Positions 25,811-34,378 of a stretch of 62,895 nucleotides of DNA are shown here, piece after piece. The notes under the pieces are model-generated. The model had not been told where the DNA came from. It saw only the letters and a list, made by a program, of their open reading frames with translations, and ran no database searches. How positions within the stretch are numbered: position 1 is the stretch's first letter; each line of letters starts with the position of its first letter. This DNA is from Nitrospirota bacterium (GTDB taxonomy: Bacteria; Nitrospirota; Nitrospiria; JACQBZ01), in assembly GCA_016201865.1 (NCBI GenBank), contig JACQCA010000068.1, forward strand, positions 1 through 62,895. Direction: 5' to 3'. The position numbers and the translations under genes are program-made.

Positions 25811-26892
25811 CGGCTCCCGGTTTTTTTGAGAAGCTTCCCGACCCGCGCGGCCAAACCGGACCCCAGCAGTTTCAGATAGCGGACGGAATCCCGGGCGATC
25901 CCCACGCGGTAAAACGGCCGCTCCCGGACGTTCCACTTCCATTTATAGGCCGCACGACCGCGCATGAAATCAAACTCGCAAACGCCCCGCCCGATCCCGT
26001 CCTCGATGCATTTGGCCAGAAGCACCATCCCCACGCTGTATTTCGCCCAGTCCGGATCGAAGCCCGCATGGTAATAAAACAGCCTCCGGTCATACTCAAA
26101 GGTGAACAAGCCCGCGATCATCCGTTCCTGATGCTCCAGCCAACAGAGGTTCATCCAGCCTCTCCGCGCGAACCCTTGCGCCAAGTCTTTGTGAAAACGC
26201 AGAGAGCTCTCTTCCGCAACCGTCAGACGGCGGCCGCGCATATCGAGGCGTCGGATCAGGAGCCGGAAGAACTCCTCCACCCGCTTTTCCAGTTCCCCGC
26301 CCGGTTCATGAGCCCGGCGGAAGGAGACTCCGTGCCGGCGCTCCAGCGTCCGGGTCCGTCGGCCAATGTTGTACCGTTCGTTCGTCCCAAGACCGCAAAG
26401 GTATTCTTCCCATTTGGACGGAAGCCCGACGGAATAGCAATGACCCCGTTCCTTGACCTGGAGATAGAACCCGCCGGCCCGCGCCGCCTTTGTCAGGATA
26501 TCCACCCGGTTCGGGGGAACCTGATCGAGAAGAATCAGATCGGACCCCGCCGATGTTAGGACCTGCCGCAACAGACCCGAATAGAGGGCGTCCGAATCCT
26601 CTTTGCGAACGAGAAAATCCAGGTAGTCCGACTGCACCGTCCCCAGCATTCGAAGGGAGGTCATCCCCCAGGGCCCCCGGGCCTGATGGAGGGGAGCCGC
26701 GCCGACGAGTTCTCCGTTCCGCCAAAGCGCCGTGATCTGGAGCCGTCCGCTTCCGAAATGTTTCCACCAGGTCGAGAGCCATTCCCAACTCATGAACGGC
26801 GTCGAGTGATCCGAATCGATCAGCAGTCCGTTCCAGACCGGCTCGAGTTCCTTAAACGACTCGTCGGTTGTGACTAACCGTGCTTCCGTCAC
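25807..26892 (-). CDS. FemAB/CelD-like GNAT acyltransferase
   Basis: 361 residues matching the Acetyltransf_6 (CelD/BcsL, FemAB-like) group: FMSWEWLSTWWKHFG near the N-terminus, GELVGAAPLHQ, and in the C-terminal GNAT half WLEHQERMIAGLFTFEYD, then FYYHAGFDPDWAKYSVG. Such proteins add acyl or aminoacyl groups to polysaccharides or lipid-linked sugars and are common in exopolysaccharide loci. Here the gene is embedded between GT4 genes with a polysaccharide deacetylase two genes on, which suggests N-deacetylation followed by a different N- or O-acylation. That is an inference. Confidence 0.75.
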   Translation of the reverse strand: MTEARLVTTDESFKELEPVWNGLLIDSDHSTPFMSWEWLSTWWKHFGSGRLQITALWRNGELVGAAPLHQARGPWGMTSLRMLGTVQSDYLDFLVRKEDSDALYSGLLRQVLTSAGSDLILLDQVPPNRVDILTKAARAGGFYLQVKERGHCYSVGLPSKWEEYLCGLGTNERYNIGRRTRTLERRHGVSFRRAHEPGGELEKRVEEFFRLLIRRLDMRGRRLTVAEESSLRFHKDLAQGFARRGWMNLCWLEHQERMIAGLFTFEYDRRLFYYHAGFDPDWAKYSVGMVLLAKCIEDGIGRGVCEFDFMRGRAAYKWKWNVRERPFYRVGIARDSVRYLKLLGSGLAARVGKLLKKTGSR

Positions 26893-26895
26893 TAT

Positions 26896-28014
26896 TTATC
26901 CCTTTTCTTGTATCCCCTTCTTGGCGGACAGGACCTTAAGATAGAGCGATTCGGTCGCCGCTACCATAGCATCAGCTGAAAACTTTTCCAGCATCCGCGC
27001 CCGACCGGCCTTCCCCATCCGCCTCCGCTCGTCCGGGCGGCGAATGAGTTCTATTAAGGCCTCGGCCATCGCGGCCGGATCCCGCGGCGGGACCAGCCGT
27101 CCGTTCAGGCCGTCCTCCACCATTTCCGGTATCCCGCCCGTCCGTGTCGCCACCACCGGCCGGGCCATCGCCATCGCGTCCAGCAAAGAGGTGCCGAGCC
27201 CCTCCAAGTGCGAGGCCAGTGCGACGATATCCATCGCCGCGAGCAATCTCGGAATGTCGTTTCGGAATCCGGTCAGAATCACGTTTTTATCAAGACCCAG
27301 CCCTTTGATCTGTCGTTCGATCAGGGGCCGAAGTTCTCCATCGCCGACCAAAAGAAACCGGACCTCCGGGACCGCGGCCGCCACGCGGGCCGCCGCCTCG
27401 ACCAGATAGCGGTGGCCCTTGTGATCCGCGAAATACGCCACGCATCCGATCACGGGCGATTTCTCCGGAATCCCGAACTCCCGCCGGGCCTCGCCCGATG
27501 GAAAGTTCGGCTCAAACGGACGCGGATCGATCCCGCTGTGGATCACCTCAATTCGGTCCGGGTCCAGCCCGTCCTCGATCAAAACGTTGCGCACGCCTTC
27601 CGAGATCGCCACGATGCGATCCACACCCCACTGGTATTTCAACTTCCGGAACGGATTGGACCGCACCGAGAAATCAACCCGCCGCGAGATGATGCGGACC
27701 GGCACCCGGGCCAGACGCGCGGCCCATCCTCCCAGCGTGCAGGCATGGGAGGTATGCATATGGATCACCTGAATCCGTTCATGTTTCAGGATGCGCGAGA
27801 GCGTCCGCACGGCCGACAGGCTCCATTCGGACGGCATTGCCACCGCCTCGGTCTTCAAACCCTTCTCGGCGGCCCGCTTCAACAGAGGACTGTCCGGCTG
27901 ACCGGCCACGATGCAGGAATGTCCTCGTCGTGAGAGCCCTTCGGCCAGATGGAGAAGCTGGGCTTCGCCGCCCCGCCAGGTCCGTTCCGTATCGAGATGT
28001 AGAATGCGTAACAT
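26896..28014 (-). CDS. GT4-family glycosyltransferase
   Basis: 372 residues. The N-terminal half starts RILHLDTERTWRGGEAQLLHL. The C-terminal half has GCVAYFADHKGHRYLVEAA and the E-x7-E region ASHLEGLGTSLLDAMAMARPVVA. It aligns along its length with the GT4 at 14540-15652 (shared TRRVSF/SRRVDF and RSNPFRKLKYQWGVD-like stretches), suggesting duplication between the two glycan clusters. It lies upstream of the acyltransferase with a 3-nt gap. A palindromic repeat occupies its 5' side, so transcription may be attenuated there. Confidence 0.85.
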   Translation of the reverse strand: MLRILHLDTERTWRGGEAQLLHLAEGLSRRGHSCIVAGQPDSPLLKRAAEKGLKTEAVAMPSEWSLSAVRTLSRILKHERIQVIHMHTSHACTLGGWAARLARVPVRIISRRVDFSVRSNPFRKLKYQWGVDRIVAISEGVRNVLIEDGLDPDRIEVIHSGIDPRPFEPNFPSGEARREFGIPEKSPVIGCVAYFADHKGHRYLVEAAARVAAAVPEVRFLLVGDGELRPLIERQIKGLGLDKNVILTGFRNDIPRLLAAMDIVALASHLEGLGTSLLDAMAMARPVVATRTGGIPEMVEDGLNGRLVPPRDPAAMAEALIELIRRPDERRRMGKAGRARMLEKFSADAMVAATESLYLKVLSAKKGIQEKG

Positions 28015-28023
28015 GAATTCATT

Positions 28024-28081
28024 GTGGGGGCGAGGCGATGCCTCACCCGATCTTCTGGGCGACCCACCGGGTCGCCCCTAC
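28024..28081. repeat. Palindromic GTAGGGGC-type intergenic element
   Basis: Read on the minus strand it starts GTAGGGGCGACCCGGTGGG and ends GCCTCGCCCCCAC, with nested inverted repeats (GGGCGACCC/GGGTCGCCC and GAGGCGATGCCTC). Its first TAG is the stop codon of the heptosyltransferase gene at 28078. It is related to the element at 16638-16690 through the GTAGGGGC end and fills the whole gap between two glycosyltransferase genes. Confidence 0.6.
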
Positions 28082-29112
28082 ATCCCCAATTGTTTTATCG
28101 CGGCCTCAACAACCGGCTCCACCGGAATCGCCTTCATCCAATGATCCCCGATCTCTTTTCGCTGCCAGTGCGTTGCCGAAGGAATGGAGGAACGGACGAT
28201 GGCGTGGTCTTGGCCGTACGGCCCGTTCCGCGCCGGATCCGACGGTCCGAACAGGGCCACGGTCGGAACACCCAGTGCCGCGGAGATATGCAACGGTCCG
28301 GTGTCGCCCGTGATCAAAAGCCGGCAACGTTTAATCAGCGCCATCAATTGCTTCAGATCGGTCTCCGGAGCGATTACAGATTTCTCGCTCATGGCCCGGG
28401 CGACGCTTTCCGCCAACGGACGCTCGCCGGGTCCCCATAAAATCAAGATCCGGGTTCCCTGCTCTTTGACCAACCGGTCCGCCGCCCGCGCATAACGATC
28501 CGGCATCCATCGCTTGCTGGGCCAGCTGGCGCCGGGATTGACGGCCGCCACGGAATCTCGTCGTGAATCGCCCCGACCGAATTCCTGAAGAGCCCAAAAT
28601 CGGTCGATCCGGTCTTCGTCCAGACGATCCCACACCAGCGGAAAGCGAAGCACCCACTGCGTCCCTTGAATTCCGAGAGGTTCGAGCAGGCTTAGATATT
28701 TTTCGACCGCGTGTCGATGCCGGGCGGCGGGCTTGACCCAGCGATTCATGAAGATGAAATTTCCTTCCCTGAGTTTTCTGAACCCGACGCGTAACGAGGC
28801 CCCGCTGGCGTAAGCCATCAAACCGCTTTTAAACAGATTATGCGGGTCCAGAGCCGTGTCAAACCGCCTTTCACGGAGCGTCTGAAGCCACCGACGGAAA
28901 TAAGCCAGGCCCGAAGGACCGCGCAGTTTTTTCCGCTCCAAAAGGATCAACTCGTTCAGCGCCGGATTCCCCTCTAAAATCGGGGCGGCCGCCTCCTCCA
29001 CGGCCCAGCCGATATACGCCTGCGGGAAACAACCCCGCAACGTCTCCAGTACCGGCAGTGTATGAATCACATCGCCGATTGCGCCGAGCTTGATGATCAG
29101 AATCCGTTTCAT
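28078..29112 (-). CDS. GT9 heptosyltransferase (WaaC-like)
   Basis: 344 residues from ATG 29112 (ATGA overlap with the upstream gene). GT9 features: MKRILIIKLGAIGDVIHTLP, then NPGASWPSKRWMPDRYA (ADP-heptose donor loop) and TGDTGPLHISAALGVPTVALFGPSDP. The overall pattern, ending GPYGQDHAIV, is closer to heptosyltransferase I than II. It would add L,D-heptose to Kdo of the inner core in the cytoplasm. Paired with a second GT9 gene, it gives the usual WaaC/WaaF couple. Confidence 0.85.
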   Translation of the reverse strand: MKRILIIKLGAIGDVIHTLPVLETLRGCFPQAYIGWAVEEAAAPILEGNPALNELILLERKKLRGPSGLAYFRRWLQTLRERRFDTALDPHNLFKSGLMAYASGASLRVGFRKLREGNFIFMNRWVKPAARHRHAVEKYLSLLEPLGIQGTQWVLRFPLVWDRLDEDRIDRFWALQEFGRGDSRRDSVAAVNPGASWPSKRWMPDRYARAADRLVKEQGTRILILWGPGERPLAESVARAMSEKSVIAPETDLKQLMALIKRCRLLITGDTGPLHISAALGVPTVALFGPSDPARNGPYGQDHAIVRSSIPSATHWQRKEIGDHWMKAIPVEPVVEAAIKQLGM

Positions 29113-30173
29113 GAAGGCGGCACCGCTTCCATATATTTCGTTGCGGCCGTGATGACCTCTTCCGCCGTGATCTGTTTCATGCAATTGAAATGATCCAGCG
29201 GGCAGGCGGCATGGCCGTGCTTCCCGCACGGTCGGCAGCGCAGGTCCCTCTCGACCACAACCGCCCTTTCCGTCAACGGTCCATAACCCAGACCCAAGGT
29301 GGTCGAACCGAAAACGGCGACGATCGGAATATCCTGCGCCACGCCGACATGCATGGCGCCGTTGTCGTTCGTGATCAAGAGTTCACAGCGTTTTAAGACC
29401 GCGGCGAGTTGGCGCAGCGTGGTCTTCCCGGCGAGATTAACCGGCTTTTGACGGCAGTGCGTCGTTACCTTGTCCACAGCCGGAACATCGTCGCGCGAGC
29501 CCACAAGGAGGATCTTTCGGTTGTATCGACTCATCAGGCCGTCGATCACGGCGGCAAAGCCTTCCGGAATCCAACGTTTGGTCGCCCAGACCGATCCCGG
29601 AGCGATCGCGATCATCCGGTCGTTCGTCCCAAGGCCGTGCTCGGCCAGACAATGATTCGCCCAGTCCCGGTCTTCATCGGTCGAGGCGACCCAAAGCCTC
29701 ACGGTTGAAGCGGTCGCCTCCAAGGGAAGATCGGGCGCCAGCGGCTTTAAGAGCTCAAGGTTCCGCCGAACCTCATGGCGCGACCCATCCCGCCAGACGC
29801 GCCGGGTATAAAAAAAGCTTCCCGGAGATTGGACAAAACCGATCCGTTGCGGGATGCCGGCCATGAACGCGACGAGCGCGGAACGCAACGACCGGTGCGG
29901 CAGCAGACAAACATCGAACCGTTTCGCTTTCAGCGACCGGGCGACCGACCGCAGTCCTTTGAGACCCCGATCCCGGCCTTTTTTGTCATAGACGAAAACA
30001 TCGTTGAGGATCGGAAGGCCGGACAGGACTTCCCGAGTGCCGGGAATCACCAAGGCGGCGAGGTATGCCGTCGGGAACCGATCGCGGAGAACCTGAAAGA
30101 GCGGCGTGGTCAGGACCACGTCCCCCAGAAAAGCGGTCTGGATCACGAGGATTCTTTTCGGTTCAGTTCCCAT
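29109..30173 (-). CDS. waaF: Heptosyltransferase II (WaaF-like, GT9)
   Basis: 354 residues from ATG 30173; the longer frame runs back through the GT2 gene. ILVIQTAFLGDVVLTTPLFQ opens the acceptor domain. The donor domain has IAPGSVWATKRWIPEGFA and TNDNGAMHVGVAQDIPIVAVFGS. A Cys-rich C-terminal segment CRPCGKHGHAACPLDHFNCM is typical of many WaaF-type proteins. The start overlaps the preceding GT2 gene by 31 nt. It probably transfers the second heptose of the LPS inner core. WaaF over WaaC is judged by general similarity only. Confidence 0.85.
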   Translation of the reverse strand: MGTEPKRILVIQTAFLGDVVLTTPLFQVLRDRFPTAYLAALVIPGTREVLSGLPILNDVFVYDKKGRDRGLKGLRSVARSLKAKRFDVCLLPHRSLRSALVAFMAGIPQRIGFVQSPGSFFYTRRVWRDGSRHEVRRNLELLKPLAPDLPLEATASTVRLWVASTDEDRDWANHCLAEHGLGTNDRMIAIAPGSVWATKRWIPEGFAAVIDGLMSRYNRKILLVGSRDDVPAVDKVTTHCRQKPVNLAGKTTLRQLAAVLKRCELLITNDNGAMHVGVAQDIPIVAVFGSTTLGLGYGPLTERAVVVERDLRCRPCGKHGHAACPLDHFNCMKQITAEEVITAATKYMEAVPPS

Positions 30174-30901
30174 AGCTTGGCATACTTTGTAAAGACATAA
30201 AACGAAGATAGTAGACAGAGCACGAGGCCATGAATCCCATCCAGAAATCCCAGTTGCAGGACATACATCCGGAAAAATCGGAACAGCGGGTGGAGCAACA
30301 GGTGGTCCCATCGGGCCCGCTTCCCCTGTTTATAGAGCTGCAGTGCCCCCCAGTCGGTATACCGCTGGAACTTCTCAAAATAGTGTTTGAGATCGCGATA
30401 CGTGTAATGGATCAGCGGATGCTGTAAGGATCCCGCCCTCCGGGTCGCGATGACGACCTCTTCGTGAACCTCGCTCTCCTTATATTGTCCGCGCCGTCGG
30501 TTAAAAAGCCGCAAAACATAATCCCGCTGCCAGCCGCAGTACCGAATTCGCCGACCCCAGACATAACTCACGCGACGGATCCGATAACCGTCCAGCGCCG
30601 GCCCCGTCTTTAACAGTTGCCGGATCTCCTGCTGGAGGGAATCCGTCAGACGCTCATCGGCATCCACCACCAACACCCAATCGTGGGCGGCTTGTGAAAC
30701 GGCCCAGGCGCGCTGCGCCGCCGGATTCTTATGTTCATGGATCAAAATCCGGTCGGTGTAGCGCTTCGCGATCTCAAGGGTCCGATCGGTGCTGCTGGAA
30801 TCCACGACCATGATCTCGTCGGCCCAGGTCAATCCCCGCAAGCAGTCGTCCAAGTTCCGCTCCTCGTTGAAGACCGGCACGATCGCCGTGAGCCTTTCCA
30901 T
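30143..30901 (-). CDS. GT2 glycosyltransferase (WaaE/KdtX-like)
   Basis: 252 residues, GT-A fold: TAIVPVFNEERNLDDCLRGL at the start, VDSSSTDRTLEIA, VLVVDADERL (the DxD-like metal site), and EVHEEVV in the acceptor part. A hydrophobic C-terminal stretch (LLSSFYVFTKYAKLW) may touch the membrane. This layout matches the WaaE/KdtX group that adds glucose to core heptose. It lies with the two GT9 genes, which supports an inner-core role. Confidence 0.82.
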   Translation of the reverse strand: MERLTAIVPVFNEERNLDDCLRGLTWADEIMVVDSSSTDRTLEIAKRYTDRILIHEHKNPAAQRAWAVSQAAHDWVLVVDADERLTDSLQQEIRQLLKTGPALDGYRIRRVSYVWGRRIRYCGWQRDYVLRLFNRRRGQYKESEVHEEVVIATRRAGSLQHPLIHYTYRDLKHYFEKFQRYTDWGALQLYKQGKRARWDHLLLHPLFRFFRMYVLQLGFLDGIHGLVLCLLSSFYVFTKYAKLWELNRKESS

Positions 30902-30907
30902 CGTTTG

Positions 30908-31450
30908 TCACCCGGTGGCCAGCATCTTGACGAACAGGATCGCGACACCGCCGGCGATGCCCAGCCAGGCTTGGTACTCGCGGTGTTTCCAGACCAGCGC
31001 CCAATCAAACCCGCCGACACCGTACGGCGCCCGTGCCCATCGCGGAAGGAACCGCGGAACCGTTCTCGCATAGTGCTCAAACGGAGCCCCAAACGTCCGC
31101 ATCAGGCTCCCTTCCTCGGAACGGATCACGCCCCCGTAAACCACGCCGAAGGCGATGATGAAGATGAGCAGAACCCAAGGGCTGCTCCCCATGATCACAA
31201 ACCCCAGCCCGATCCCGAAGCTGCCCAGATAGAGCGGATTCCTCGTATGGGCATACGGACCGTCCGTGGCCAGTTCCTTGTTCTTACGGATATAACCGGA
31301 GGACCAGGTTCGGATCGCCTCGCCCAACAAAACGACGGGCAGACCGATCAACAACGAGATTCCCGTCGGCCTGGAGAGATAGATCAGGAGGGCTCCGATC
31401 CCCGCGCTGAGGACGATCCGGTACCGCCGGACGGCTTCGAAAAAGGTCAC
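30908..31450 (-). CDS. Isoprenylcysteine methyltransferase-family membrane protein
   Basis: 180 residues with four or five hydrophobic helices and the C-terminal ICMT/phospholipid-methyltransferase signature: ATDGPYAHTRNPLYLGSFGIG followed by RSEEGSLMRTFGAPFEHYARTVPRFLP. Bacterial relatives are inner-membrane SAM methyltransferases of mostly unknown substrate. The gene is inside the core LPS operon, 6 nt upstream of the GT2 start, so an isoprenoid-linked or lipid substrate is possible but unproven. Confidence 0.75.
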   Translation of the reverse strand: MTFFEAVRRYRIVLSAGIGALLIYLSRPTGISLLIGLPVVLLGEAIRTWSSGYIRKNKELATDGPYAHTRNPLYLGSFGIGLGFVIMGSSPWVLLIFIIAFGVVYGGVIRSEEGSLMRTFGAPFEHYARTVPRFLPRWARAPYGVGGFDWALVWKHREYQAWLGIAGGVAILFVKMLATG

Positions 31451-31465
31451 AACCTCCCCGCGGCT

Positions 31466-31633
31466 TCAGATCTTGACGGCTTCATCGATCAACATCACCG
31501 GAATCTCGTCCTTGATCGGATACAACAGTCGGCAGGCATCACAGATCAGTCCGTCGCCTTGGTCATTGAGTCGGATGTCCCCTTTGCATTTCGGACAGGC
31601 CAGGATATCCAGAAGTTCCTTGTCGATCGTCAT
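31466..31633 (-). CDS. Trm112-family zinc ribbon protein
   Basis: 55 residues from ATG 31633. LLDILACPKCKGDIRL and LICDACRLLYPIKDEIPVML hold two Cys-x2-Cys pairs of a zinc ribbon ending in the Trm112/UPF0434 signature. In bacteria these small proteins often lie beside lpxK/kds genes, as here, and may support methyltransferases. It is flanked by the adenylyltransferase and an ICMT-like methyltransferase. The upstream in-frame 21 codons are Arg-rich and overlap the intergenic space, so the later ATG is preferred. Confidence 0.85.
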   Translation of the reverse strand: MTIDKELLDILACPKCKGDIRLNDQGDGLICDACRLLYPIKDEIPVMLIDEAVKI

Positions 31634-31649
31634 GGTCCTCCTCCGCCGC

Positions 31650-32141
31650 TCATGCGTTTCGCTTTCCGAACCGTCGCACCTGTTCAATGATTTCACGGGT
31701 GGACCGCACCTTCGGCCCGCCCACGATCGCCACGCGCCCCCCGTAGGATTTCACGACGGCCCGCTCGGGAACCGTGTCCGGCGTGTAATCGCTGCCCTTG
31801 GCATGGACATCGGGGCGCAACGCGCGCAACAGCCGCTCCACGTTGGATTGCCGAAAAATGATCACGTAGTCCGCGGCGCCGACGCCGGCGATCAGCCCCG
31901 CCCGCGCCGACGCCGGCATCAGCGGCCTTCCCCGGCCTTTGAGGCATCGGACCGACCGGTCTCCGTTCACGCCGACGATCAGGACGTCTCCCAAGGACTT
32001 GGCCCCGGTGAGATAACGAACATGCCCCGCATGGAGGAGATCAAAACAACCGTTGGCGAGGACGATCGTTTTGCCCGCCCGTCGGAGGCGCGCGACGATG
32101 CGCCGGAGGGCCGTCAGACCCCGGAGTTTCGGAGGGGTCAC
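31650..32141 (-). CDS. rfaE2: D-glycero-beta-D-manno-heptose 1-phosphate adenylyltransferase
   Basis: 163 residues. It is the C-terminal half of HldE as a separate gene: IVLANGCFDLLHAGHVRYL with the HxGH nucleotidyl-transfer motif, KGRGRPLMP, and YVIIFRQSNVERLLRALRPDVHAKGSDYTPDT. It attaches AMP to heptose-1-P to give ADP-heptose. Its ATG overlaps the stop of the kinase gene by 4 nt, so the two halves are made together even though they are not fused. Confidence 0.93.
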   Translation of the reverse strand: MTPPKLRGLTALRRIVARLRRAGKTIVLANGCFDLLHAGHVRYLTGAKSLGDVLIVGVNGDRSVRCLKGRGRPLMPASARAGLIAGVGAADYVIIFRQSNVERLLRALRPDVHAKGSDYTPDTVPERAVVKSYGGRVAIVGGPKVRSTREIIEQVRRFGKRNA

Positions 32142-33136
32142 AGCCTGCCCAGGGCTTGATGCAACTCGTCTTGATTCAGGGTGGCCGTTCCGCGTTTCAT
32201 CACGACCATCCCGCCACCGACATTCGCCAGTTGAGCGGCATCGAGGAATGTCGCCCCGCCGGTCAAGGCCAGCGTGAAAATGACGATCACCGTATCCCCG
32301 GCCCCCGTCACGTCGGCGATTTCATCGGTGCCGACGATCGGGATGAAACCGGCCTTGCCGTTCGGTTCGATCAGCGCGATTCCTTTACTGCCGCGCGTAA
32401 TCAAAACGGCCTTGCATTGAACCTGCTTTAAAATACGTTCTCCGGATTGTCGCACCAGATCGTCACGGTCGTCCAAGCGAAGACCCAAGGCCTCTTCCAC
32501 CTCGGGTTCATTGGGCGTCACGGCCGTTACATTCCGAAACGACATCATCCGATATCGGGAATCCACCGTGATGATCCGGTTCCCGCGCTTCGCGAGCTGA
32601 TTGACCTTCTCGATCACGCGGGGCGACAGCACGCCGTACTGATAATCGGATACGACCACGGCGTCCACGTGGTCGATCTCTTCCTCCAGGGCCTCCAGGA
32701 ACATCGCCTCGCTTTTCTCGGAGAGCGGATTGAACTCGCCGCGGTCGATCCGAACCACCTGTTGCTGGGAGGTATGTTGTCCGCCCGCCATGATCCGCGT
32801 CTTGGTCGTGGTCGCCTGTCCCCGCTGGACGAGAAGCAAGGTCGTGTCCATCCCGAGCCGCTTCAGATGATGGATCATCTCCCGCCCGCTCTCGTCGTCT
32901 CCCACGATTCCCACCGGCAGCACCTCCGCGCCGAGCGCCGCAAGATTGTTTGCGGCGTTGCCGGCTCCGCCCAAGACGACGTTTCGGGAGGCGTATTGAA
33001 GGATCAGGACCGGCGCTTCCCGCGAAATCCGGGAGGTCTTGCCCAGGATATATTCGTCCGCAACGAAATCACCCAAGACCATCACCTTCTTGCCGGTAAA
33101 TTGTTGGATGATCTTTCTTAAGCGTCGTGCATCCAT
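32138..33136 (-). CDS. rfaE1: D-glycero-beta-D-manno-heptose-7-phosphate kinase
   Basis: 332 residues of the PfkB/ribokinase family. VMVLGDFVADEYILG at the start, GGAGNAANNLAALGAEV (substrate loop), SDYQYGVLSP, and DVTGAGDTVIVIFTLAL (anion hole and catalytic Asp). It phosphorylates heptose-7-P at C1, the step before the GmhB phosphatase (fused to LpxL at 34379) and RfaE2. GmhA is not in the window. Confidence 0.93.
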   Translation of the reverse strand: MDARRLRKIIQQFTGKKVMVLGDFVADEYILGKTSRISREAPVLILQYASRNVVLGGAGNAANNLAALGAEVLPVGIVGDDESGREMIHHLKRLGMDTTLLLVQRGQATTTKTRIMAGGQHTSQQQVVRIDRGEFNPLSEKSEAMFLEALEEEIDHVDAVVVSDYQYGVLSPRVIEKVNQLAKRGNRIITVDSRYRMMSFRNVTAVTPNEPEVEEALGLRLDDRDDLVRQSGERILKQVQCKAVLITRGSKGIALIEPNGKAGFIPIVGTDEIADVTGAGDTVIVIFTLALTGGATFLDAAQLANVGGGMVVMKRGTATLNQDELHQALGRL

Positions 33137-33141
33137 GTTTC

Positions 33142-33168
33142 AAATCTCAAATTTTAAATCTCAAATTT
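33142..33168. repeat. Two tandem copies of AAATCTCAAATTT
   Basis: 13-nt units at 33142-33154 and 33156-33168 in the 24-nt gap between waaL and rfaE1, reaching into the end of waaL. The waaL stop codon TGA lies inside the second unit. AT-rich repeats of this kind are scattered in many bacterial genomes; no function is known to me. Confidence 0.6.
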
Positions 33169-34375
33169 CAATCGTCCGGATCGGCCGAAGGGGCAAGCCA
33201 TGGGCCCGCACCCACATCACCAGACCGACCATAAACCAGATCATCATCGCCGTCACGCTGTTTCCGAAATTCGCCTCAAACAACCCGGCCGTCAGAAAGG
33301 CCGCCACGGCCATCGCGCCCCCGACCAGCCAGCCTCGATACGGCGCGGACAAGTCCGTTCGCCAGGCCTGCCAGGCCGCCCGCAGAACCGCGAACCAGAT
33401 CGCCGTGAAGGCCGCAAGACCCAACAGGCCGTGCTCGGCCGTCTGCTGAAGGAAATTATTGTGCGCGTGAGACCGACTGGTCAATCCCCAACGCTCCCGG
33501 TAGGCCTCCATCGCCGTCCGGAAACCGCCGCCGCCGACCCCGAAGATCGGATGGTCCTTGATCACATCGATCGCGGCGCCCCAGATCCGGAGGCGCTCTT
33601 CATTGCTTCCCGTAGCCCTCGCGTCCGGAATCGTCTGGATGCGTTTCCAGAGGGCGGGCTCCATCATCATGGCAAAAACCAGGACGAGACCGATCCCGGC
33701 GACGATCGGGAGCCACGCCCGCAACCCGCGGGACCATCCGATTCCGCCGACTCCCGTGATAAACCCGATCCAGGCACTGCGGGTGTACGAGACCAACAAT
33801 CCGCCTGAAAGGATCAGCAATCCGACGCCCAACCACCCCCGCTCGCCGCCCCAAGGAAGCTCCAGCCAGACCGCAACCGCCAGGAGAAGAATGAGTTGAA
33901 TCTCACCCCCAAAGGTTATCGGATGGTCGAAAAATCCGATGGCGCGGATCCCTCCGCCCGTAACATTCTGGACGATTCCCCAAGCCGCGTTGACCATCGC
34001 GCCGAGGAAGACCAGCAATAAGATCTTCTTCATTTCTTCACGGTCCGAAATCGTGTTCACCATCAATAGATAAATCGAGATATGCCAAAACGACGCGAGC
34101 TGGACAAAGGCATTGACCGGAACCAGACCCAGAATCCCGGTCGCAAGACAGACGATCAAATAGATTGCGATAAACCGATCCAGGGGAGTTCCCTTCCACC
34201 GGATCTCCCCGGCCCGAACCCGCAAGGCCGTCGCCAGGATCAGGAGGCCCAACGTGACATGACCGGCCGCAATCGAAACCGGCAGGCTGACGGCGAAGAG
34301 CCGCCACGCCCAGCGTGTCGTCCAACCGTAGGCCGCTTTGATTTCCGCATGACCGGCGAACAGGTCCGTGGCCAC
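33161..34375 (-). CDS. waaL: O-antigen ligase family protein (WaaL-like)
   Basis: 404 residues with about 12 hydrophobic helices and the Wzy_C/O-antigen-ligase domain in the middle. The periplasmic loop contains TRSAWIGFITG and, later, GVGGGGFRTAMEAYRERWG and RSHAHNNFLQQTAEHGLLG, the latter carrying the conserved His. It joins lipid-linked O-antigen to lipid A-core in the periplasm, or polymerises a glycan. Its place between core and lipid A genes favours ligation of the Wzm/Wzt-exported chain. Confidence 0.85.
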   Translation of the reverse strand: MATDLFAGHAEIKAAYGWTTRWAWRLFAVSLPVSIAAGHVTLGLLILATALRVRAGEIRWKGTPLDRFIAIYLIVCLATGILGLVPVNAFVQLASFWHISIYLLMVNTISDREEMKKILLLVFLGAMVNAAWGIVQNVTGGGIRAIGFFDHPITFGGEIQLILLLAVAVWLELPWGGERGWLGVGLLILSGGLLVSYTRSAWIGFITGVGGIGWSRGLRAWLPIVAGIGLVLVFAMMMEPALWKRIQTIPDARATGSNEERLRIWGAAIDVIKDHPIFGVGGGGFRTAMEAYRERWGLTSRSHAHNNFLQQTAEHGLLGLAAFTAIWFAVLRAAWQAWRTDLSAPYRGWLVGGAMAVAAFLTAGLFEANFGNSVTAMMIWFMVGLVMWVRAHGLPLRPIRTIEI

Positions 34376-34378
34376 GGT

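Noticed and set aside
33142-33168. Start of a CRISPR-like repeat array
   Set aside because: There are only two 13-nt units, with a 1-nt gap and no spacers.
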